DNA of 64,000 nt from Gemmatirosa kalamazoonensis. Its GTDB lineage: Bacteria; Gemmatimonadota; Gemmatimonadetes; Gemmatimonadales; Gemmatimonadaceae. Within the stretch, counting starts at the first letter, position 1. Each line of letters begins with the position of its first letter. Positions 46,727 to 55,479 of this stretch are shown here, in pieces. The notes beneath the pieces were generated by a model, which saw only the letters and a program-made list of their open reading frames with translations, was not told the origin of the DNA and did not search any database. The stretch covers positions 1,968,220 to 2,032,219 of the forward strand of contig NZ_CP007128.1 of NCBI RefSeq assembly GCF_000522985.1, written 5' to 3'. Position numbers and translations under genes: made by a program.

Positions 46727-48289
46727 TCACGGCGTCACCGCCGCCCCCCACGTCTTCCCCATCCCCGCGAGCAGCGCCGCGTACGTCTCGATGCCGTCCC
46801 ACAGGTTCTTCAGCTTCAGGTTCTCGTCCGCGGCGTGCTGGTTGTCGTCGAAGTTCGCGATCGGCAGCGAGATCATCGGGACCTTCAGCACCTGCTCGAA
46901 CAGGTACGCGGGGCCGCTGCCGCCGGTGGTGGGGATGACGAGCGGCGGCTCGGCGGCGCCGTCGCGCAGGGCGGCGATCACCGCGCGGCCGAACGGGCCG
47001 TCCATCGGGGCGCGGCTCGCCGGATAGCCGCTCCCCCATTGCACGCGCACGACCTTGGGATGCGCGAGGCGCACGGCGGTCGTCGCGCTGTCGTGCGTCA
47101 CGAACCACCCCTGACGCGCGAGATGCGCCTCGAACAGCCGCTGCACGCGCTCCGGCGTCTGGTTAGGCACCAGCCGCAGGTCGAACGACGCGTACGCCTC
47201 GGTGGCGATGGTGTTCGACCCCGTCTCGCGCACGCCGCCGACGCGGATGCCGCGCAGGTTGAGCGCCGGCAGCATGAGCCGCTCGGCCAGCGGCGCGCCG
47301 TTCGCCTCGGTGCGGCCGAGGCCTAACGCTCGGCGCAGCGTGTCGTCGTACGCGGGGAGCGCGGCGATCGCGCGGCGCTCGGCGGGCGTGATCGGGCGCA
47401 CGTCGTCGTAGTAGCCGGCGATCTTGATGCGGCCGTCGTCGTCGCGCATGCTCGCGATGAGGTTCGCGAGCATGACGCCGGGGTTCGGCGCCCAGTTGCC
47501 GTAGTGGCCGCTGTGCAGCGCGCGCGTGGGGCCGTAGACGGTGAGCTCCGCCTCCGTGACGCCGCGCTGCCCGAACACCACCTGCTGACGGCCGCTCTGA
47601 TGCACCGGCCCGTCGCAGAACAGCCAGCCGTCGCCGGTGAGCTGCGACCGGTACGTCTCGAGGATCTGCCGCAGGTGCGCGGAGCCGGCCTCCTCCTCGC
47701 CCTCGAAGAAGACCTTGAGGTTCACCGATGGCGCGGTGCCCGCGGCGCGCATCGCGTCGACGGCGGCGAGCATCGCCATGATCGACGCCTTGTCGTCGCC
47801 GGCCGAGCGGGCGTAGAGACGCGCCTGCGGATCGGCGTGCTGCCCATCGTTAGGCAGCGCGATGACCTTGCCGCCGTCCTTCGGCTCGCGGTCGCGGAGC
47901 ACCGGCTGCCACGGCGGCGACGTCCACTGCTTCGGGTCGAGCGGCTGGCCGTCGTAGTGCGCGTAGAGCACGAGCGTGCGCGTGGCGCCGGGGCTCGGCA
48001 GCTCGCCGTACACCGCGGGCGGGCCGCCGGGGACGGTGAGCAGCCTCGTGTTCGTGAACCCGCGCTTACCGAGCATCGCGAGCAGGAAGTCGGCGTTGCG
48101 CCGGATGTCGGCCGAGTCGCGCGCGACGTTGGGGAGCGCGAGCAGGTCCGAGAACTCGCGAAGGATCGTGCCCTCGTGCGCGTCGCGATACGTCTCGGCA
48201 GCGGCGCGGGCCCGGGCGCCGGGCGTCTGGGCCGCGGCGATCCGTGCGACGGTGAGCGCGGCGAGGAGTGCGAGTGGTCGGAGGCGCAT
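46727..48289 (-). CDS. exported M20-family metallopeptidase
   Basis: A 520-residue secreted M20/M28-type dipeptidase or aminoacylase-like enzyme. A signal peptide ends at IAAAQT. Metal ligands are visible in LYAHYDGQPLD (His, Asp), ARSAGDDKASIMAM (bridging Asp), VFFEGEEEAGSAH (Glu pair) and TTGGSGPAYLFE. A dimerisation-type segment, with HSGHYGNWAPNP, separates the halves, as in dipeptidases that act on di- or tripeptides. It probably recycles peptides in the periplasm. The ATG at 48289 starts the signal peptide. It ends 149 bases from the barrel gene start. Confidence 0.9.
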   Translation of the reverse strand: MRLRPLALLAALTVARIAAAQTPGARARAAAETYRDAHEGTILREFSDLLALPNVARDSADIRRNADFLLAMLGKRGFTNTRLLTVPGGPPAVYGELPSPGATRTLVLYAHYDGQPLDPKQWTSPPWQPVLRDREPKDGGKVIALPNDGQHADPQARLYARSAGDDKASIMAMLAAVDAMRAAGTAPSVNLKVFFEGEEEAGSAHLRQILETYRSQLTGDGWLFCDGPVHQSGRQQVVFGQRGVTEAELTVYGPTRALHSGHYGNWAPNPGVMLANLIASMRDDDGRIKIAGYYDDVRPITPAERRAIAALPAYDDTLRRALGLGRTEANGAPLAERLMLPALNLRGIRVGGVRETGSNTIATEAYASFDLRLVPNQTPERVQRLFEAHLARQGWFVTHDSATTAVRLAHPKVVRVQWGSGYPASRAPMDGPFGRAVIAALRDGAAEPPLVIPTTGGSGPAYLFEQVLKVPMISLPIANFDDNQHAADENLKLKNLWDGIETYAALLAGMGKTWGAAVTP

Positions 48290-48377
48290 ACGGCGATTGT
48301 TCGGAGCGGGTCGGGGCGGTGCGTGTCTCCCGCACAGACTATCACCGCGGCGCGCACTCTGCACATGGTGGCGCGCC

Positions 48378-49196
48378 ATGCAGAGCCCGACCATCTCCCT
48401 GAACGACGGCCGCGCGATCCCGCAGCTCGGACTCGGCGTGTGGCAGATCCCGAACGACGAGACGACGGCCGTGGTGCGCGCCGCGCTCGACGTCGGCTAC
48501 CGCTCCATCGACACTGCGGCGCTGTACCACAACGAGGAGGGCGTCGGACGCGCGGTGCGCGAGGGCGGCGTGCCGCGCGACGAGCTGTTCGTGACGACGA
48601 AGCTGTGGCAGGACCGGCACGACGACGCCGAGCGCGCGTTCGACGAGAGCCTGCGGCGGCTCGGGCTCGACTACGTGGACCTGTATCTCATCCACTGGCC
48701 CGCGCCGGGGCAGAACCGGTACGTCGAGGCGTGGCGCTCGCTCGTGCGGCTGCGCGAGAGCGGGCGCGCGCGCTCGGTCGGCGTGTCGAACTTCAACGTC
48801 GACCATCTGGAGCGCATCATCGACGCGACGGGCGTCGTGCCGGCGGTGAACCAGGTGGAGCTGCACCCGCGCTTCCAGCAGCGCGCGCTGCGTGCGTTCC
48901 ACGAGCAGCGCGGCATCGCCACCGAGTCGTGGAGCCCGTTAGGCCAGGGCGGGGTGCTGCGCGACCCGACCGTCGGTGAGATCGCGCGCAGGCACGGCCG
49001 CACGCCGGCGCAGGTCGTGATCCGCTGGCACCTCGACTCGGGGCTCGTCGTGATCCCGAAGAGCGTGCATGCGAAGCGGCTGCGCGAGAACTTCGCGTCG
49101 CTCGACTTCCGGCTCGGCGAAGACGACATGCGGCGCATCGAGGGGCTCGACCGACGGGACGGGCGGATGGGGCTGGATCCGGCCACGTTCGGGTGA
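48378..49196 (+). CDS. aldo/keto reductase
   Basis: A 272-residue NADPH-dependent reductase of the AKR5-like (2,5-diketogluconate reductase) group. The catalytic tetrad is visible: Asp in IDTAALYHNEEGVG with Tyr four residues on, Lys in FVTTKLW and His in YLIHWPAP. Cofactor-binding stretches include GVSNFNVDHLERI, QVELHPRFQQ and VIPKSVHAKRLRENFASLDF. The substrate is not predictable. It starts at ATG 48378 and is divergent from the peptidase gene. A hairpin begins at its stop codon. Confidence 0.93.
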   Translation: MQSPTISLNDGRAIPQLGLGVWQIPNDETTAVVRAALDVGYRSIDTAALYHNEEGVGRAVREGGVPRDELFVTTKLWQDRHDDAERAFDESLRRLGLDYVDLYLIHWPAPGQNRYVEAWRSLVRLRESGRARSVGVSNFNVDHLERIIDATGVVPAVNQVELHPRFQQRALRAFHEQRGIATESWSPLGQGGVLRDPTVGEIARRHGRTPAQVVIRWHLDSGLVVIPKSVHAKRLRENFASLDFRLGEDDMRRIEGLDRRDGRMGLDPATFG

Positions 49197-49275
49197 CGCA
49201 TCATTTCCATCGCGTTACCATCATTTCCATCGAGCGCTGGATGGGACTGATGGTAACGCCATGGAGATGATGCGT
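49196..49275. terminator. hairpin with repeated words between convergent genes
   Basis: 49196-49223 and 49248-49275 are complementary over 28 bases with two mismatches; the loop is 24 bases. The left part repeats ATCATTTCCATCG twice (49200 and 49220). It begins at the last base of the reductase stop and ends two bases before the symporter stop, so it should terminate both transcripts. Confidence 0.88.
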
Positions 49276-49276
49276 T

Positions 49277-50959
49277 TCATGCCGTTCGCCTAGTCCCCGT
49301 GACCAGCGTGACGACCATCCCCACGATCACCACGACGACCGCGCCGATGACGTTGTGCCAGAGGAAGCTGACCTTCGGCGCGCCGAAGTTCACCGCGGCG
49401 ACGGCGCTCATGCCAGCGATGAGTCCCACGAACGCGCCCGCCGCCGACGCCTGACGGATCATGGCGAGCAGGAAGACGCCGAGGATGGAGCCGTAGAAGA
49501 ACGAGCCGAAGCGGTTCACGACCTCGATGAGCGAGCCTAACGTCGCCGCGAACGTCGCGACGCCGCAGGCGAACAGCCCCCAGAACGCCGTCGCGGCCTT
49601 CGATACGTTCAGGAAGTGCGCGTCCGGCGCCTCCGGGCGCACCCAGCGGCGGTAGAAGTCGATCACCGTCGCGGTGGCGAGCGAGTTCAGCTCCGCGGCG
49701 ATCGCCGACATCGCCGCCGCCATCACGCCGGCGATGAACAGCCCCGCGAGGCCCAGCGGCAGCTGCTCGAGCACGAAGCGCGGGATGATGTAGTTCACGT
49801 CCTTGGACGGCTCGTGCACCGTGCTGTCGACGAGCGCGAGCGCCTGCGCGCGCACCGACGCGACCGCGGAGTCCTGCATGCGGAACGCCGCTACCGCCGC
49901 CGCGTTCGCGGCCCGGTCGCCCGCGTCGTCGGCACGCGCGAGCGCGTCGGCGGCGGCTCGGCGCGCCCCGAGCGCGGCATCGTAGCGCGCCTGCAGCGCG
50001 CCGTACGCCGCGGGCGCGGCCTGCTGCGCGCGGTGCGCGTGCGCGGGATTGAACAGCATCGGCGACGGCTCGAACTGATAGAACACGAACACCAGCACGC
50101 CGATGAGCAGGATCATCGCCTGCAGCGGGATCTTCCAGTACGCGCTGATGAGGAGCGAGTTGCGCGCCTCGCCGACCGAGCGCGCCGTGAGGTAGCGCTG
50201 CACCTGGCTCTGGTCGGTGCCGAAGTACGACAGCATGAGGAACGTGCCGCCGATGATCCCCGACCAGAACGTGTACGTGTTCGTGAGGCTGGGCGTGAAG
50301 TCGAACGCCTGCAGTCGTCCCGCCGCACCGGCGATGTGCAGCGCGGCGCTCGGCGAGACGGGGATGCGGACGAGCAGCGTCGTGACCACCGCGACGATCG
50401 CCACGGTGACGAGCGCCATCTGCTTCACGTCGGCCCACGTCACCGCCTGCACGCCGCCGAGCACCGTGTAGAGCACCGTCGGCACGCCCATGAACGCCAC
50501 GCACCAGCCGAGCGGCCAGCCGAACACGGCGGAGAACACCACCGCGGGCGCGGCGAGGATCGTCCCGCACGACATGCCGCGCGACAGCAGGAACAGGAAC
50601 GCGGTGAGCGCGCGCGTCTTCGCGTCGAAGCGCCGCTCGAGGTACTCGTACGCCGTGTACACCTTCGCGCCGTGCAGGAACGGCACGAGCGTGACGCCGA
50701 GGATCACCATCGCGACCGGCAGCCCGAAGTAGAACTGCACGAAGCGCATGCCGTCGACCGCGCCCTGTCCGGTCGTGCCGATCATCGTGATGGCGGAGAG
50801 CTGCGTCGCCATGACGGAGAGGCCGACCGCCCACCACGGGAGGCTGCGGCTCGCGAGCAGATATCCCTCGAGGTGCTTCGTGCCGCGCGCGCGGCGCAGC
50901 CCGTCGATCGCGACGTACGCGAGCCAGCCGATCACGACCGCCCAGTTCAAAGGGTGCAT
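49277..50959 (-). CDS. sodium:solute symporter (SSS family)
   Basis: A 560-residue membrane transporter with about thirteen helices. SSS signatures include YLLASRSLPWWAVGLSVMATQLSAITMIGTTG-like segments (broken here at 20), PAVVFSAVFGWPLGW, SYFGTDQSQVQRYLTARS and GLFIAGVMAAAMSAIAAELNSL. Family members import sugars, amino acids, acetate or urea with sodium. An unusual Ala-rich, probably helical insertion of about 75 residues (about 310-385) interrupts the helices and may form a soluble coil. The start at 50959 is ten bases after a tiny membrane-protein gene. The substrate is unknown. Confidence 0.9.
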   Translation of the reverse strand: MHPLNWAVVIGWLAYVAIDGLRRARGTKHLEGYLLASRSLPWWAVGLSVMATQLSAITMIGTTGQGAVDGMRFVQFYFGLPVAMVILGVTLVPFLHGAKVYTAYEYLERRFDAKTRALTAFLFLLSRGMSCGTILAAPAVVFSAVFGWPLGWCVAFMGVPTVLYTVLGGVQAVTWADVKQMALVTVAIVAVVTTLLVRIPVSPSAALHIAGAAGRLQAFDFTPSLTNTYTFWSGIIGGTFLMLSYFGTDQSQVQRYLTARSVGEARNSLLISAYWKIPLQAMILLIGVLVFVFYQFEPSPMLFNPAHAHRAQQAAPAAYGALQARYDAALGARRAAADALARADDAGDRAANAAAVAAFRMQDSAVASVRAQALALVDSTVHEPSKDVNYIIPRFVLEQLPLGLAGLFIAGVMAAAMSAIAAELNSLATATVIDFYRRWVRPEAPDAHFLNVSKAATAFWGLFACGVATFAATLGSLIEVVNRFGSFFYGSILGVFLLAMIRQASAAGAFVGLIAGMSAVAAVNFGAPKVSFLWHNVIGAVVVVIVGMVVTLVTGTRRTA

Positions 50960-50969
50960 GACGCGCGGC

Positions 50970-51095
50970 TCACGGGGTGTAGCGCTGCTGGAGCAGCCAG
51001 AGGAGGACGAGCGCGACGACCTGCACGGTCATCACGCGCACGAGGTTCTGGCGGAACCGGGCGCGGGCACCCGGATCCGGAGTGGGATCGGTCAT
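50970..51095 (-). CDS. 41-residue single-pass membrane protein beside the symporter
   Basis: A very small gene, read MTDPTPDPGARARFRQNLVR at its start, with one membrane helix near residues 20-38 (VMTVQVVALVLLWLLQQR) and a short outside tail. It lies ten bases upstream of the SSS symporter start and 24 bases after the kinase stop. Its charged, proline-rich N-terminus and single helix are what one expects of a small transporter subunit; DUF-type partners of this kind exist for some SSS proteins. I recognise no family, and its length is too short for firm assignment. Confidence 0.65.
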   Translation of the reverse strand: MTDPTPDPGARARFRQNLVRVMTVQVVALVLLWLLQQRYTP

Positions 51096-51119
51096 GCCGT
51101 CAATGTACGCGCGGTACGC

Positions 51120-54100
51120 TCACCGCCGCCGGGCTTCCCGCGCGCGCAGCCGCGCCAGCCGGTCGCGCACCTCGCGCACCTTCGGCTGGAGCTCGGGGTC
51201 GGCATCCTTCCAGAGCGTGACGAACCGCTCGTAGGCGGCGATCGCCTTCGGGACGTCGCCGGTCGCCTCCGCCAGCTCGCCGATACGCTTCCAGCTTCCG
51301 GCGGCGAACAGGTTGAAGCCCGCGGCCGTGACGTGGCTCACCTCGATGAACCGCTCGTAGCTCGCGAGCGCCGAGTCGGGCCGTCCGGCGAGGTCGTACG
51401 CGTAGGCGAGCAGCGCGTGCGGGTTCTGCCCGAACCCGAACGGCGCGCCGCCGCGGCACGCGGCGCCGCACGGCGAGGCCGCCGCGGCGGCGAGGGCGGG
51501 AATGGCCTCGCGCGCCCGGCCCGCGCCTAACGCGACGACCGCGCGCACCATCGCGCGGTCGCGTACGATCGCCGCGTCGGTCGCGCCGGCCCAGCGCCGT
51601 TCGGCCGCGGCGAGGAACGTCGCGGCGCGGTCGGCTCGGCCGGTGGCCGCGTACGCCCAGGCGAGCGCCGGGTACGGACGGTTCGCCTCGGGGAGACTGT
51701 CGAGCGGGTTCACGACGAGCGCGGAGTCGAGGAGGCGGGCCGCGCCGGCGCGGTCGCCGAGCACCCAGGCGCGCGCGGCGCCGAGGCGGGCCGCCTGCAC
51801 GATCGCCGCGAGTGGGCGCACGTTGCGCGCGCGCGTCGACGCGAGGCCGAGCCCCCGCTCGAACTCGCGCACGTGCCCCAGCGCGAGCTCGTACTCGGCC
51901 GCCGTCGACCCCGCGCACGACTCGCGGTCGCGCGGCTCGGTGATGCGCGCCGCGCACTGCGCGCGCGCGGCGTCGGAGGCGCCGGCATAGTCGCCGCGCA
52001 GATACGCGAGGGAGACGCGGACGGGGGCCGAGACCGCCGGGTCGGGGAAGCGCGCGATGATCACGCGGTAGATCGAGTCGACCGCCGACGGCGCCCGGCG
52101 CTCCGCGATCATCACGTTCGCCAGGTTGCCGTACGCGACGAGGCTCGGCGTGCTCCCCTGCAGCTCGATCGCGCGACGCAGGAGCGAGTCGGCCCGCCGC
52201 AGGTCGCCGACGTTCGCGGCGGCCATCGCGACCGACTGCACCGCGTACCAGTCGTGCGGCCGCAGGGCGAGCCCCTCCTCGGCGGCGCGGAGCACCCTGG
52301 CGGCGTCGCGGACGCGGGGCGGGCCGCCCCCGTAGTAGTACTGCTCCACGAGCAGTCGTTCCGCCTCCGGGAGCCGGTCGCGCCGGGCGAACGCCTGCGA
52401 CACCGCCCACTCGGCCTGCGCGACGTCGCTGTTGACCGACGTGATGTAGGCGCCGAGCCGCGCGTACGCCGAGACGAACCCCGTGTCCAGGGCGATCGCC
52501 TCGCGCAGCAGGGTGACGGCGCGTCCGGTCTGATTGCGGCCGCGCTCGCGGATCGCCTCGGTGTACTTGCGCAGCGCCGGCAGCGACGTCGTCGTCGCCT
52601 GCTCCAGCGGCTGGCTCTCGCGCACCGCCTTCAGCGACTCGCCCATGCGCCCGCGCAGGCGGCGCGTCATGCGGCCGAGCGTCGGGATCAGCTGCGCGGC
52701 GTCGCTCGCCGTCTCGTGGTAGGCGGCGAGCTCGCGGCCGCTGTCGGCGCTGACGAGGCGCAGCGTGAGCAGGTAGGTCGTGCCGAGCTGCTTCGCCGCG
52801 CCGTCGACGATCGCGCCGAAGCCCTCGCGCTGCGCCAGCTCGCGCGCGAGCGCGAGGTCGACGCGCGTGCCCGGCGGGCGCTGCATGCGGCGCAGCGCGT
52901 CGGCCAGCTCGTCGGGGCCGAGCAGCCTCACGGCGTTCGACTGCTCGAGGTCCGACCGCACCGCCTCGGCGAGCACCGGGCCTAACGACGTGTCTCCCAC
53001 GGCGGTGAAGTCGGTGACGACGATCGGGGCGCGGGCCTCGATCGCGCCCGCGGCGAGCAGCGAACGCGCGGGCCCCACGCCCATCGCGCGGAGCGCCATG
53101 ACGCCGCCGACCACCGCGGCGAACACGCCGAGCAGCGACGCGCTCCACCGCGCCGTGCGCCGCCAGCTCACGTGCGGCCCCGCGCGAACGGCGATGGCCG
53201 CGAGCGTCGACGGCGTCGAGACGGGCGCGCGGCGCGCGGCGTGCTGCACGTACGCCGTCGCGAGGAGCGCCGGGAGGCCGAGCGCGGCGAGCAGCAGCGC
53301 GCCGGGGAAGACCCAGTCCGGCACGCCGGTGGTGGCGACAACGGTCCGGGCGAGCGCCGCGACGACGACGAACGCCGCGGCGTAGACGGCGAGCGCGCGC
53401 CGGAGCGCCGTGCCTAACGGCATCGGGTCCGATGCGGCTCCGCCCGGCGTGACGCGGTCGAGCGCGCGGAGCACGTCGGCCGCGGACTGCGGGCGCGCCG
53501 CCGCGTCCTTCGCGAGCAGTCGCGCGACGAGGTCGGCGAGCGCCGGCGGGGTGTCCGGGCGCGGACCGCGCACGTCGGGCGCCGGCTCGGTCAGGTGGGC
53601 CGCGAGCGCGCGGCGCGGCGGTCGATCGCCGAACGGCGGTCGGCCGGCGAGCAGCTCGAACGCCACGCAGCCGAGCGCGTAGAGGTCCGCGCGGTGGTCC
53701 ACGTCGGGATCGCCCGCGGCCTGCTCCGGCGCCATGTACGCCGGGGTGCCCAACGCGACGCCGAGCTGCGTGAGCGCGTCGGATCTCGACGACGGCTGCG
53801 CGGCGCCGTTGCCTGCCGCCGCGGAGAGCGCCTTCGCGATGCCGAAGTCGGTGACGACCGCGGCGCCGCCGGAGAGCAGCACGTTGTCCGGCTTGACGTC
53901 GCGGTGCACGACGCCGCGCTCGTGCGCGTAGGCGAGCGCCTTCGCCACGTCGCGCAGCACGGCGACCGCGTCGTCCACCGGCAGGCGCCCCTCGCGGACG
54001 AGGCGATGGCGGAGGCTCTCCCCCTCGACGAACGGCATCGTGAAGTAGGGGAGTCCCTCGGCGGTCGCGCCGGCGGTGAGGACCGCGACCACGTGCGGGT

Positions 54101-54329
54101 GCTGCAGCCGCGCGGCCGTGCGGATCTCTCGCTCGAACCGCTCGACCGACAGCGCGCCCGACAGCGCGGCCGACAGCTCCGGCGAGAGCACCTTCACGAC
54201 CACGCGGCGACCGAGCGTGTCGTCGTGGGCCACGAACACGCGCGACATCCCGCCGCCGCCGAGCTCTCGCTCGATGAGGAACCCGGTGCCTAACGACGAC
54301 TGCAACGCCTGCCGCAGCGCGTCGGTCAT
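51120..54329 (-). CDS. membrane Ser/Thr protein kinase with TolB-like and TPR regions
   Basis: A 1069-residue PknB-type kinase. It begins directly with the kinase domain: LGGGGMSRVFVAHDD near residue 24, catalytic Lys in VVVKVLSPEL, HRDVKPDN near residue 142 and DFGIAKA. Three membrane helices follow at about 325-420, then a TolB-like segment and many tetratricopeptide repeats. Compared with the kinase at 5692 it lacks the N-terminal leader and has more repeats. It probably senses an extracytoplasmic assembly. It ends 24 bases before the 41-residue membrane-protein gene, so kinase, small protein and symporter may be one transcript. Confidence 0.92.
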   Translation of the reverse strand: MTDALRQALQSSLGTGFLIERELGGGGMSRVFVAHDDTLGRRVVVKVLSPELSAALSGALSVERFEREIRTAARLQHPHVVAVLTAGATAEGLPYFTMPFVEGESLRHRLVREGRLPVDDAVAVLRDVAKALAYAHERGVVHRDVKPDNVLLSGGAAVVTDFGIAKALSAAAGNGAAQPSSRSDALTQLGVALGTPAYMAPEQAAGDPDVDHRADLYALGCVAFELLAGRPPFGDRPPRRALAAHLTEPAPDVRGPRPDTPPALADLVARLLAKDAAARPQSAADVLRALDRVTPGGAASDPMPLGTALRRALAVYAAAFVVVAALARTVVATTGVPDWVFPGALLLAALGLPALLATAYVQHAARRAPVSTPSTLAAIAVRAGPHVSWRRTARWSASLLGVFAAVVGGVMALRAMGVGPARSLLAAGAIEARAPIVVTDFTAVGDTSLGPVLAEAVRSDLEQSNAVRLLGPDELADALRRMQRPPGTRVDLALARELAQREGFGAIVDGAAKQLGTTYLLTLRLVSADSGRELAAYHETASDAAQLIPTLGRMTRRLRGRMGESLKAVRESQPLEQATTTSLPALRKYTEAIRERGRNQTGRAVTLLREAIALDTGFVSAYARLGAYITSVNSDVAQAEWAVSQAFARRDRLPEAERLLVEQYYYGGGPPRVRDAARVLRAAEEGLALRPHDWYAVQSVAMAAANVGDLRRADSLLRRAIELQGSTPSLVAYGNLANVMIAERRAPSAVDSIYRVIIARFPDPAVSAPVRVSLAYLRGDYAGASDAARAQCAARITEPRDRESCAGSTAAEYELALGHVREFERGLGLASTRARNVRPLAAIVQAARLGAARAWVLGDRAGAARLLDSALVVNPLDSLPEANRPYPALAWAYAATGRADRAATFLAAAERRWAGATDAAIVRDRAMVRAVVALGAGRAREAIPALAAAAASPCGAACRGGAPFGFGQNPHALLAYAYDLAGRPDSALASYERFIEVSHVTAAGFNLFAAGSWKRIGELAEATGDVPKAIAAYERFVTLWKDADPELQPKVREVRDRLARLRAREARRR

Positions 54330-54456
54330 GCGCCGCCGGGGCGGTCGGTGCTCAGCCGGCGGTGGACGCTGGGGTGGCCCATGCGACCACGATACGGCGG
54401 CGCGGCGGGGCCGGGAAGGCCCGTGCGCGGCGCCGCCGCCGCGGTGCGCCGCCCGC

Positions 54457-55257
54457 CTAACGATCCGCCGAGCCGGGCTCCGTCTGCTTGCGGTGCATCT
54501 CCGCCGTCACCGTCTCCGGCAGCACCTGCGCGAGCGTGCTCTGCACCTTGTTCTTCGCGCCGACGACGACGTGGTCCTTGCCCTTCATGAGCGCGTCGAA
54601 CGCGGCGCGCGCGACGGTGGCCGGGTCCGACTTGCTCCCCGTAGCGGCCTTCGTGTCCATCATGTGCGCGCGCTCGAAGAAGTTCGTGTCGGTCGGCCCG
54701 GGCTGCAGCGCGGTGATGACCACGTTCGTGTCCTTCACCTCGTTGCGCAGCGCCTCGGCGAACGACTGCACGAACGCCTTCGAGGCCCCGTACACGGCGA
54801 GGAACGGCGCCGGCATCTCGGCAGCGATGGACGACGTGAACAGGATGCGGCCCTCGCCGCGCGCGACCATGTCCTTCACCATGTACTTCGCGAGCCGCAC
54901 GACCGAGACGACGTTGAGGTCGATGAGCCGGAGCTCCTCGGCGAGGTCATTGTCGACGAACGCGCCGCCGACGCCGACGCCGGCGTTGATCGCGAGCGCA
55001 TCGACGGCGCCGATCTGCCGCACGCGGTCGTAGAGGCGGTCCACGCCGTAGGCGGTGGCGAGGTCGGCGCGCACCGCGTCGACGCGGGCGCCGGTCGCGC
55101 GCAGCTCCACCGCCGCGCCGGTGATCCCGTCGTCCTCGGCGCAGATGACGAGATCGTACCCATGCTCGGCGAAGACCCGCGCGAGCTCGAGGCCGATGCC
55201 GCTGGAGGCGCCGGTGACGACGGCGAGAGGATGCGGGCCGGTCTGTTGCTGTGCCAT
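54457..55257 (-). CDS. short-chain dehydrogenase/reductase
   Basis: A 266-residue classical SDR. The cofactor fold is AVVTGASSGIGLELARVF (about 14-31); the active site has Ser in ILFTSSIAAEMP and the pair Tyr/Lys in YGASKAFVQSF. Downstream LQPGPTDTNFF follows the substrate loop. It probably reduces or oxidises a hydroxyl or carbonyl with NAD(P)H. The ATG at 55257 starts the fold; a longer frame upstream adds no fold. The stop TAG falls inside a CGTTAGGC word (54455-54462). It is separate from the kinase gene by 127 bases. Confidence 0.92.
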   Translation of the reverse strand: MAQQQTGPHPLAVVTGASSGIGLELARVFAEHGYDLVICAEDDGITGAAVELRATGARVDAVRADLATAYGVDRLYDRVRQIGAVDALAINAGVGVGGAFVDNDLAEELRLIDLNVVSVVRLAKYMVKDMVARGEGRILFTSSIAAEMPAPFLAVYGASKAFVQSFAEALRNEVKDTNVVITALQPGPTDTNFFERAHMMDTKAATGSKSDPATVARAAFDALMKGKDHVVVGAKNKVQSTLAQVLPETVTAEMHRKQTEPGSADR

Positions 55258-55383
55258 GTGTGAGTCGCGTGCACGGGTGCCTGGATGCGCGGAGCGGGCC
55301 GCGGGTCGGGGCGACTCCAGGGGCAAGACCGGCGCCCGCACGCCCGCGACGCGGGGAAATCCAGCTGCGGCGCCTAGGTACCA

Positions 55384-55400
55384 GGGGGGGCTCCCCCCCC
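55384..55400. repeat. short G/C-run hairpin between divergent genes
   Basis: Seven G are followed by CT and eight C. The runs can pair as a compact stem with a two-base loop. It lies between the SDR and phosphoesterase genes, which run apart, so a terminator role is unlikely. It may be a slip-prone tract. Confidence 0.6.
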
Positions 55401-55479
55401 TTCGCCCAAGGTGCTATACGCCGATGGCGCCGCGGTACCATTCCGACGCACCGAGGATCCTACGAACGCACCGACTCCC

